Source: Macrostomum hystrix (Eukaryota > Platyhelminthes > Macrostomidae). Taken from it: 64,000 bases of DNA. The translations under genes were made by a program, and so were the position numbers. The notes beneath the pieces were generated by a model. It did no database searches and was not told the DNA's origin. It saw only the letters and a list, made by a program, of their open reading frames with translations. Where the stretch lies: NCBI GenBank assembly GCA_950097015.1, contig CATNEN010000005.1:372001-436000 (forward strand), in the 5' to 3' direction. This document shows, one piece after another, positions 48,999 to 60,900 of the stretch (the stretch's first letter is position 1; each line of letters opens with the position of its first letter).

Positions 48999-51900
48999 GT
49001 AAGTAGCAGTTACTTCTCTTGTACAGGCACAGGTACAGTTGACATATTCTTAACTCTCTCCTATTACATCATAACGCATATTTAGTCGGATTCACGTGCA
49101 ACGGATATCAAACAGACTGGATGAAGATGATATTAATTATCGATTGCATCATCTGCCCTGGGTGGCACTAACTGAATCAGACGCGCACGTCCTAGAATCA
49201 ACATTGGTATCGTTGAAATCGCGTTTATGCGCCAATGTACTGTCTGGCGCCAGATTCTTTAAAGATGTTCTAGCCAGAGATTTTCCAGCCGAAGTGTTTC
49301 TTCAACGAAGCGGATTGCTTGCCTGTTTAATTGGCCTAGCAGCTGGTGGCAGCGGGGGAAAAGAGAATTCCACAGAACTGATTGCGGCTGAAATGGCTGT
49401 CGATGCTTTGCTGTTGTTTAGCGATCGACTAGCTGAACGAATCAGACAGGTCTGCCTGAGTTATTGATTTCAAAAGTTTGTTGTTACATCAGCTTGTTTG
49501 TACTAGATCTATCTTAGGTTTACCTTTAGATTTCAGTTGTTTATCCGCGGGATTTAACAAAAAGGTATTAGATTTCATTTAATAATCAGTCTAGATTTCA
49601 TTCAGCAATCATTCTAGATTTCATTCATTCAGCAATCAGTCTAGATTTCATTCAGCAATCAGTCTAGATTTCATTCAGCAATCAGTCTAGATTTCATTCA
49701 GCAATCAGTCTAGATTTCATTCAGCAATCAGTCTAGATTTCATTCAGCAATCAGTCTAGGTTTCATTCAGCAATCAGTCTAGATTTCATTCAGCAGTCAG
49801 TCTAGATTTCATTCAGTCAGCAATCAGTCTAGATTTCATTCAGCAATCAGTCTAGATTTCATTCAGTCAGCAATCAGTCTAGATTTCATTCAGCAATCAG
49901 TCTAGATTTCATTCAGCAATCAGTCTAGATTTCATTCAGCAATCAGTCTAGATTTCATTCAGCAATCAGTCTAGATTTCATTCAGCAATCAGTCTAGGTT
50001 TCATTCAGCAATCAGTCTAGATTTCATTCAGCAATCAGTCTAGGTTTCATTCAGCAATCAGTCTAGATTTCATTCAGCAGTCAGTCTAGATTTCATTCAG
50101 TCAGCAATCAGTCTAGATTTCATTCAGCAATCAGTCTAGATTTCATTCAGTCAGCAATCAGTCTAGATTTCATTCAGCAATCAGTCTAGATTTTATTCAG
50201 CAATCAGTCTAGATTTCATTCAGCAATCAGTCTAGGTTTCATTCAGCAATCAGTCTAGATTTCATTCAGCAATCAGTCTAGGTTTCATTCAGCAATCAGT
50301 CTAGATTTCATTCAGCAATCAGTCTAGATTTCATTCAGCAATCAGTCTAGATTTCATTCAGCTATCAGGTCTTCTAGATTGCATTCAGCAATCAGTCTAG
50401 ATTGCATTCAGCAGTCAGTCTAGATTGCATTCAGCAGTCAGTCTAGATTGCATTCAGCAATCAGTTTAGTTTTGACTGCTTGCCAATCCACCCAGGCTCT
50501 GGATCCTGACTGTCACGTCCCACCGTCAGCGTTCCTATCTCGACGAAAGAATGAGCATTGTGAAACGGCTGCGGCGGGTGTCGACGAAGAAGAAGACAAT
50601 GGCAGCGCTGCCGATGAAGCCGAAGAAGAATTTGACCAGTACAATGACGAACTACTAACAGTAGACTCTGAGCTGCAATGGTCAGTGCCCAGGTGCGCTA
50701 TTGAACTAACCAGCGTGGCCATTAGTTGGCTAGGTCGAACATCGACTCCTAGTCTTGTGGAAGCTGAGCCTAATTCTACTAGACCTAGCCATTCGTCGTC
50801 CTCTTCACCGTCAACTCGTCGCCTACAATTAGCCCTAGCCGGGGCTCGCCTATTAACAATGTGCCTACCAAATTCATCGAATGCGTCAAATTATTCAACA
50901 ATGATCCTGTCCGATCGCCTTGTTGGCCTTTTAGATTTGTGGTCTATTGTGCTTTATCAGCGTAGTATGCGAGACGAAGTAGCTGCGCCAGCTAGTGTGG
51001 CATTGGCCTGGCGTAGAATCTATGCGGCCCTATTGCCAGCCCTTATAGACATTGCTGCCCGTCTAGTGTCCAATACCAATGGTGGCTGCGTCAGCGAAGT
51101 AGTTTGGCAACGCCTGCCACGTTCAATGCGTCAGGAACTGTCCGAGGTGTGCAGATGCGAGGCTAGCCTATTGGGCCTGTCCAATCATCGCAGGCGTCAA
51201 TTATTAAGCCTATTGACAGCGTCTAGCTTAGGATTGGCCACTAGCGATTGTCTAGTTGAACGGCGTCAATTGGACACTCTGGCCGTGGCTATGTCTGCCG
51301 TTTGTCGTTTCCTTCGCCGGGCTCCGTTGGCTACGAATGCGGAACTAATAGAATTGCTGGAAGTGTCCGCGCCATTGGCCCTGCCGGCTGTTGGTGTGGC
51401 TGGCTGTGTTGGCTTTGTTGTCCAATTTGTACAGGCCTATTCTAGAGCTGTTGCTAATTTCATTGGCGACGATGCGTTCTCGTGTACTGCCGGACGCAAT
51501 GTACTATTAGGCCTGTTGGCTCACAAGCAGGCCACGCTGCGTAAGCGAGCCTATGCTACTTGTCTGTTTGTACTTCAGACTGCCCTGTCTGTTGATGCCG
51601 CTCTTCAACCGGGAAGCTGCGAATTTCGTCGTGCCAGATTTCTGCTAGATAGGGATGTTCTGTATCAGGTAAGTAATGAATACATAGCTTTTGTTAAAAT
51701 TATTAATGTTTTTTTAACGGGAAGGCAAAATAAAAAAACGCTTGTTATACTACTGCACAACCACCCTCAATTACCCCAGCTAATGTTGGTACCCATTAAA
51801 CAACAGTTTGAGAGTTGGGAATCGAACCCCCGACCTTCAAGTCGTAAGACCGATGCTTTAACCACTAGGCTACTAGCCCCAAGACATTATACAAATTTAA

Positions 51901-54900
51901 ACTAGTGCTTGCAATGCAATAGATCAATTGCCCTAGACTATAAGCCAATACAAGTCATGGAATTAGGGGGTTGGACCATAGACAATAGAAATTAACTTGC
52001 TACCTAAGTAATAGAAGTATAAAAGTATATTTATCTAGTATTTTTACGTATAGCATCAATAATTGTTCATCACTATATCAATGTCCATATATACTTGCAA
52101 TCTTATTACATAATAATTTCAGATTTCAATGTTCGGCCTAGATTCTGACGGGCCGCCTGAAGTCCGCGAGATGGCTCAGGAGCTGCTGTGTCGTGTGCTA
52201 GAATCCAGGCCCTATACAGATGCTGATACTTGGCGTAAAGTTGTTGATACTTGCCTGCTAGTTCTGCCAGCGTTGCAGGTTAATATTTTTGCGCGTTTTA
52301 ACGTCTTATAAAGAAATTTGATAGCTGTTTATAAGGCCTCAATGAATGTAGTTAGAGGGATGTTTAACGCCAATGTCCCCGGGATTGCATCCTCCATCAA
52401 TGGATTTCACTTCACTAATTATCATATTCCATAAAATAAAAAAATCCTCATATTCCATAATCTTTAAATTTCATAATCCTTGGATTTCATTATCCTTGGA
52501 TTTCATTATCCTTGGATTTCATTATCCTAGGGTTTTATAATCTTTGGATTTCATAATCTTTGGATTTCATAATCTTTGGATTTCATAATCTTTGGATTTC
52601 ATTATCCTTGGATTTCATTATCCTTGGATTTCATTATCCTTGGATTTGATTATCCTTGGATTTCATTATCCTTGGGTTTTATAATCTTTGGATTTCATTA
52701 TCCTTGGATTTTATTATCCTTGGATTTCATTATCCTTGGATTTCATTATCCTTGGATTTGATTATCCTTGGATTTCATTATCCTTGGATTTGATTATCCT
52801 TGGATTTCATTATCCTTGGGTTTTATAATCTTTGGATTTCATTATCCTTGGATTTCATTATCCTTGGATTTCATTATCCTTGGATTTCATTATCCTAGGG
52901 TTTTATAATCTTTGGATTTCATAATCTTTGGATTTCATAATCTTTGGATTTCATAATCTTTGGATTTCATTATCCTTGGATTTCATTATCCTTGGATTTC
53001 ATTATCCTTGGATTTGATTATCCTTGGATTTCATTATCCTTGGGTTTTATAATCTTTGGATTTCATTATCCTTGGATTTCATTATCCTTGGGTTTTATAA
53101 TCTTTGGATTTAATAATCTTTGGATTTCATAATCTTTGGATTTCATAATCTTTGGATTTCATTATCCTTGGATTTCATTATCCTTGGATTTCATTATCCT
53201 TGGATTTGATTATCCTTGGATTTCATTATCCTTGGGTTTTATAATCTTTGGATTTGATTATCCTTGGATTTCATTATCCTAGGGTTTTATAATCTTTGCT
53301 TTTCATTATCCTTGGATTTCATTATCCTTGGATTTAATTATCCTTGGATTTCATAATCTTTGGATTTCATTATCCTTGGGTTTTATAATCTTTGGATTTC
53401 ATAATCTTTGGATTTCATAATCTTTAGATTTCATTATCCTTTGATTTCATTATCCATTGATTTCATTATCCTTGGATTTCATTATCCTAGGGTTTTATAA
53501 TCTTTGGATTTCATTATCCTTGGATTTCATTATCCTTGGATTTCATTATCCTTGGATTTAATTATCCTTGGATTTCATAATCTTTGGATTTCATTATCCT
53601 AGGGTTTTATAATCTTTGGATTTCATAATCTTTAGATTTCATTATCCTTTGATTTCATTATCCTTTGATTTCATTATCCTTGGATTTCATTATCCTTGGA
53701 TTTTGTTATCCTTGGATTTCATAATCTTTGAATTTCATTATCCTTGAATTTCATTATCCTTGAATTTCATTATCCTTGAATTTCATTATCCTTGAATTTC
53801 ATTATCTTTGAATTTCATTATCCTTGAATTTCATTATCCTTGAATTTCATTATCCTTGAATTTCATTATCCTTGAATTTCATTATCTTTGAATTTCATTA
53901 TCCTTGAATTTCATTATCCTTGAATTTCATTATCCTTGAATTTCATTATCTTTGAATTTCATAATCCTTGGATTTCATTATCCTTGGGTTTTATAATCTA
54001 TGGATTTCATTATCCTTGGGTTTTCATAATCTATGGATTTCATATTCCTTAGATTTCAAAATCTCCTAATTTTATTGTCTCTAAATTCCATAATCCTAAA
54101 CTTCCTATCACAAACTCTGACAAGATCTTTCGCCGGATATCAAAAAGTTCTTACTAAGTTCTATTTGGTGGATAAGCAGATATCAAGTTAGTTTCCTGGT
54201 TTAGAAATTATAAAGCTTGAGGTTCAGTGTTTTATGTAAATGCGGTAATGCGGTTCTTGATTAATTTTTCTTAAGTTTTATTTAATCTGAAGTTAATGCG
54301 TTTTTTAATGCTTCCAGTTCTAGAGAGTTTCGCGGATTTGAATCTAATAAAAAACTAGACCGAAAAGCCTAATATCTTTAGCTTCACTATATCCGATATG
54401 TTGCGAAAAAACCCTAAATGCATAATTTTCTCCAGGCTCACACTGACCTAGAAACCGGATTCGGTCGCTGTCTGCTATCGTTCTGCGGCACCAAATCGGG
54501 TCCCATAGCCGATGCCATGTCTAGGCTGCAAAGAATGCGAGCCTGCCTACGTCTGCTCTACTCGCCAGATGTCGACGTGCGTCGCGAGGGCATAGCCAGG
54601 GCCTGTACATTTTTAACCGCAGAAACCGATTCCGATGCTAAACAGCCGGTATTTCTCGATGTCAATCTAAAGCACATGATGAACCTAGTCTATGTTGACC
54701 AGCAGGCTAGACAATTGGAGTGCCCTTCCACACTGGAGCCAACTACGCAAATCGACGGATTGAATAAAGTCTACGAGATATTTCGACGCAGCCAAGCAGA
54801 GGGTGGCGTCGACCCGGCTGTGCGAAAGAGCGCAGGAGAACAGGTTAAAGCGGAACTGCTTTTTGGGGGACTATTGTCTGATCATTTCGGGACTATTGTC

Positions 54901-57900
54901 AAAGAATGTCAGGACTATTGTCGGAAAATATTGGGACCATTGTCGAAAAATCTGGACTTCTGTCCAAATCGTCGGGACTATTGTCGTAAATATCGGGCTA
55001 TTGTCGAAAATTTCGGGACTATTGTCAAAAATATCGGGTCTATTGTAAAAATTGTTAGGATATGCGAAAAAATTCGGGGTTTATATAAAAAGAATCGGGG
55101 ATATTTTGCAAGAATATTGTTACTATGGTAAAAAAATTTGGGACTATGTATAGCAAAAAATAAGAGGCCGAAAAAAGAAACAATTTTGGAACTCATGGGA
55201 GCCTTTTATTAATTATTTCTTACGAGCTTATATGTACACAGTTCTTATAAAATATGCACTCCCAATCGTTGTTGTAGTCTAGCGGTTAGAGCGACTGACT
55301 CGCTACTTAAGGGTCCAGGGTTCGATTCCTGACTCGAACCACAAAAATAGGTACCATTTAGCTCTTAAAACTGAGGGTTTCTGTGAAAGTTAAACGAGTG
55401 TTAATTTAAAGTGATGACGCGACTGGAGTCTGACCCGCCCGCCTCGCTCATCCGTCATCAAAATTGACAGGTGAGCATATTCCTGCAGAATCCCGGCCTG
55501 CATAGGCATTTCATAGTTAACCTAGCCGGACTGCAGTACACGCTGGATCTAATGCAACAATGCCTACGGCGAGATGAGGCCTATCTAAGCATGGTACTGC
55601 CAGCTTGCGTGTCTATTCTACGCCGACTAGCCCTATTAAATAGGGAGATTCGTCGCCTACTAGCCGAAGACTACTCAGTCTATTCTACCTGCGTCCGTGC
55701 CGCTCTTCATTTAAACTACGACTCAGCTTTCAAATCGGATATAAGCCAATTATTAGCTCTATTATTATTCGACGAAATGACGCCGGCTGTGCCTAAAACA
55801 GTTCCCGGAGCTAACGATTTCTGCCTACCAGCCGGATTAACGCGTCGTTTTCGTCTGCCATTCCGTTGCTCAACCTACGATTTAGCTAATCCGCACACTA
55901 TAGCCAGCGATAGTTCAGCTGCGGCTATTAGTTCACTAACTGGTCAACGGTCTCTGCGCCTGCTGTGGAATCTGGCCTGGCAGGCTGGCGGAGATCCTAA
56001 ACTGCTATTGTCTATGGCCGACAAGCAGCCCAACGTATTGGAAGATTATTCGGAGCTAATGCGTCTCAGCGAACTAGACTGGAATATGCTGCGCGCCAGC
56101 TGGTCCGATAGTCTAGCTATTGAAGCTATTCAACATCTGGCATCGGCTACTGATCATTATTCTGCTGGCTGCGCTGTTGATAAACTGACCGTCTGTCGGT
56201 TGATGACGCAGACTGCCACATTAGATGAGGCCGATGCTAACGATGCCGTTGCCAATGGTGACGATGACAATCAGTGGGATGACGAGATGACGGATGAGGA
56301 AGACGGTGAGTTTGGTTTGATTTTATTCTGGTTTTATCTATAGGGAGGTCCGGGAGGGTGTGGCAGAGCAGTTTTCGCGTTTGCCTCTCGCACCAAGGTC
56401 CATGAGTTCGATTCCGCGGCCACTTTAAAATTGGCTTGTCGTGTAATTCACGCCCTTGATGGTCAACCTCCAAGGCACAGTGAGAGTGTACACTGCCTGA
56501 AGATGAGAAAGTCGGGGCAGTTGTACGCACCTGTGTGAGCGTAGGCATGCGTACAGTATCTGGGTGCGAGTGTGTGCTCAGGAGTCAGCGACTGCCATTA
56601 CCTACAGCCCGCCAGCAAATTTTTTTTAATTATCAGCGAGGTCCGAAGTTCGAATCTCAGCCAGTATTATTTGCTGGGGTAGAAATTTAGGCGGTAGCGG
56701 CAGGCAGCTCCTCCCCTATTCGCAACACCTGCCGTGTGAAAAGTTATTATTATCGTCGATTAATCGTACATTACAGACAACAACAATGAAGCCGATCAAG
56801 ATGACGCTGCTGTCAATGATGATAAGGTCCAAACTGTTGGTGGCAGCAATTCGCCTAGCTGGACAAACGCCGCTGACAGATTTGTCCGTGTTCGTCCAGC
56901 GTCAAGCGCAGACTATCGCCTACTATGTCGCCTGCTTGACCTACTACTGTCCGACATGGCGTCGAAGACATTTGCTGAGAATCGGCACCTGTTAAATTGG
57001 CTTTTAGTTCGTCTGGCGCCGCCCGACGGTGTCCTGCTGTACATAGTTGCCATGGGGGATGCTCTGGTTTGCGACACTGACAGCGAACGATTAGCCGAGG
57101 CGAAGCGCGGTGCCTGGCGAGCCTCCGTAGCTTTAGCCGGAGCTGTGGCCGATTGTCTAGCCGTACGGGATGACGACGATGACAGCGTCGATGTCGACGC
57201 TGCGTCGACATTTGTGTCCACCATGGCTTTCTATTTAGTTCGCCGGTTGCTGGCTGGCAAGCATCTGACTCAGCTGGCCCAGCTGCACGACTGTTTGTCT
57301 GCTTTGCGCCGGCTTACCTCTGCTGCAACTATTGATGGAGCTTCTAGTAGCAACGGAGTCTGGAACTGGGCTAGTGCGTGCCCGCTGCAATCGGAGGACG
57401 CGCTGAGACTGGCTTGCCTAGATGCTGCTGGACAGGTGATTGCATTGCTTACCATGCTAATGACACTTACGACCTCAAGCTGCTCTTACTGATAGACTTA
57501 GCCCTTCCACTAGGAAACATTCAGCCACTACCTCAGGTATCATTTTACCACCTTAATAAGGCTCTCTTAATCCTTTCCTTCAGGCCTTTATTAGCAGATC
57601 CCTCTGGCTTCATTCAGCCACTCCATGAGGCCTCATTCAGCCACTTCCTCATGCCTCATTCAGCCACTCCCTGAGGCCTCATTCAGTCACTTCCTTAAGT
57701 ATCATTCAACCTTTCCTTCAGGCCTCATTCAGCCACTCCCTCAGGCCTCATTCAGCCACTCCCTCAGGCCTCATTCAGCCACTCCCTCAGGCCTCATTCA
57801 GCCACTCCCTGAGGCCTCATGCAGCCACTACCTTAAGTATCATTCAACCTTTCCTTCAGGCCTCATTCAGCCACTCCCTCAGGCCTCATTCAGCCACTCC

Positions 57901-60900
57901 CTCAGGCCTCATTCAGCCACTCCCTCAGGCCTCATTCAGCCACTCCCTCAGTCCTCATTCAGCCACTTCCTCAGGCCTCATTCAGCCACTACCTCAAGCA
58001 TCATTCAGCCTTTCCTTCAGGCCTCATTCAGCCTCTCTCTGAGGCCTCTTTCAGCCAGTACTTTCTCAGGCCTCATTCAGCCACTCCATCAGGCATCATT
58101 CAGCCACTTCCTCAGGCCTCCACTTCAGGACCTGTTAATCTTCACCTCAGGGCTTCTTCAGGCTCTACCTTAGGCCTATTATTTCATTTCTTTGTCTCAC
58201 TTTTTGTGCAGGTGATGGACTCGCTATTGCGCGATCGTGCTGATATTCGCGACTCGTTCATGGGCCACGGCAGTATTCTATGCGTGCTAGGCCTGTTGCG
58301 CAACCTAGCCGCCGATTGTCAAGGTCAAGGTCAACAACTGCCGCTAACAGTGTGGAAAATTCCAATCAATTGGACCTGCATTCTAGTTGCTAGCCGGCAT
58401 CAGCTATTGACAGCGGCCTCGTTAGATCTGCTGGCCTGCCTATGCAGAATCTCTGACGCATTCGCCGCTGCCGTACATGCCGCCCTGGAGACGGCCGAAG
58501 TCAGCGCTGACGGTGCCTGGGGCCTTGGCCTGGCTCTTCTTCGGCCAGCCGCTCTAGGCTGCAGTCCGCTAGTTCGCAGTCAGGCTTGCGATCTACTGGC
58601 ATCGTTGGTTGCCATGGCAACGCCGGCCGATAATGTCGAACAACGGTTAGCAACGGAAGGCTCTACATTAGTACGCTCATTAGCTCGCCAGCTGCTAGCC
58701 TACTGGCCGGAGTCGGAGCTGCCGCCGCGCGCCATCGTCCTGCCAGCCGGCAGAGCCGTCAGACAGGAAGCCACGCCTGGCGTTTGCACTCCGAGATTAT
58801 TGGCTAGCATTTGCAGATTGTTGCAGAATCTGTGCTGCTTTATGCCGAAAATATGGCCTGCCGAATTGGCTGAATTAAAGGTTAGCGGAGTTCTAGCTCG
58901 TAACCCTACACAACTGTTTTTCATCCTTCAAAATCATTGCCAGCCTTTCACTGTCATTGTCAACCCTTCACCATAATTGCTAAACTTTCTAAATATGATT
59001 TCCAAACCTTCGCAATCATTTCTAACCCTTCAAAACCAGTGCCGAACCTTTCGTAATAATTATCAACCCTTCACAATCACTGTCAACCCTTCACAAACAC
59101 TGTCAACCCTTCACAATCACTGTCAACCCTTCTCAAACACTGTCAACCCTTCACAAACACTGTCAACCCTTCACAATCACTGTCAACCCTTCACAAACAC
59201 TGTCAACCCTTCACAAACACTGTCAACCCTTCACAAACACTGTCAACCCTTCTCAAACACTGTCAACCCTTCACAAACACTGTCAACCCTTCTCAAACAC
59301 TGTCAACCCTTCACAAACACTGTCAACCCTTCACAAACACTGTCAACCCTTCTCAAACACTGTCAACCCTTCACAAACACTGTCAACCCTTCACAAACAC
59401 TGTCAACCACACAATCAGGTGACATCCCTACTCATCGGCCTACTGGATCCCGGCCTCTTAGAGCAGTGCGCCCGCGCCGGCCAGCCGCCGGATCGTCTGG
59501 CTCAGCCTGCCTGCGCGGTTCTTCGGCTTCTGCGCCTCCTGGCCTGCGACGATGTGCATCTGAGAGCTCGCCTGCTGCACGATGACAGATTGCTTGGCCG
59601 TCTTGTTCGTCTGCTGCGACTACGATGGGACGCCATGGATGCGCTCGACACGTCCGACAAACGTCGTCGTCAGCGTCGCCGGCGACGTCGACAAAGGCCG
59701 CCTCAGGCTACAATGCTGCGACTGTGGACTGAAGCCTGCCAGACACTGACTCTGCTGACCTATGGGCGCGATTTAGGTGAGCTTCTAGTGTGTACTTTTA
59801 GTTTTTATAGAAGGGTTTATAGCCTAGTGATTAGCGTCGGACTTACGTCTTGAAGGTCGGAGATTTGATTCCCGAATCCACTGGAATAGATGGTGTCCTT
59901 TAGATAAACACTTTACTGTGCATTGTTTCAGTTCACAAAGCTGTTAAAGGGGTACCAGCATCAGCTGGGGTAATCAAGGGTGGTTGTGTCCCCAGTCCAC
60001 GCAGCCTTCAAATGCGTCACGCGGCTGTGTTGTCGGCTTGACATCTGGCGCCAATCGGGGCAGGTGTTATTAATTCTTATAAAACTAAACAATAATCAAT
60101 TACTATTTTAACTTTTTTTGTTAGGTCGCGTTGATCCCGGCGCTGTGAATCACGTGGCTGCTGCTCTAGCCAATCGTCTGCCAGCTTGCCTGTCGGCGTT
60201 GACTAGCCTGTTGAACAGTAGCGGCTCCGACGACAGCTCGGTTGACAACCAGCGATTGGAGGGCTCTCGATCGGCGCTGCTGCTGTGCCACGCGGTGTTT
60301 CATTCTCCGGATTTGCGACCTCTGCTGGACGCACCCAGGAGCCGAAGCAGCGGCGAGGGCGAAGCTGGCGAGGATGGCGAAGGCGTGAGTCTTTTTTGCG
60401 TGGTGTGCTAGCTGAGGATGGGGTGGTGTGCTAGCTGAGGAAGGGGGGTGTGCTAGCTGAGGAAGGGGTGGTGTGCTAGCTGAGGAAGGGGTGGTGTGCT
60501 AGCTGAGGATGGGGTGGTGTGCTAGCTGAGGATGGGGTGGTGTGCTAGCTGAGGATGAGGTGGTGTGCTAGCTGAGGATGGGGTGGTGTGCTAGCTGAAG
60601 ATGGGGTGGTGTGCTAGCTGAGGATGGGGTGGTGTGCTAGCTGAGGAAGGGGTGGTGTGCTAGCTCAGGAAGGGGTGGTGTGCTAGCTGAGGAAGGGGTG
60701 GTGTGCTAGCTGAGGATGGGGTGGTGTGCTAGCTGAGGATGGGGTGGTGTGCTAGCTGAGGATGGGGTGGTGTGCTAGCTGAAGATGGGGTGGTGTGCTA
60801 GCTGAGGATGGGGTGGTGTGCTAGCTGAGGATGGGGTGGTGTGCTAGCTGAGGATGGGGTGGTGTGCTAGCTGAGGATGGGGTGGTGTGCTAGCTGAGGA

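Noticed and set aside
55270-55342. A functional tRNA gene
   Set aside because: A and B boxes are present but the anticodon stem does not pair properly, and SINE-like sequence follows.
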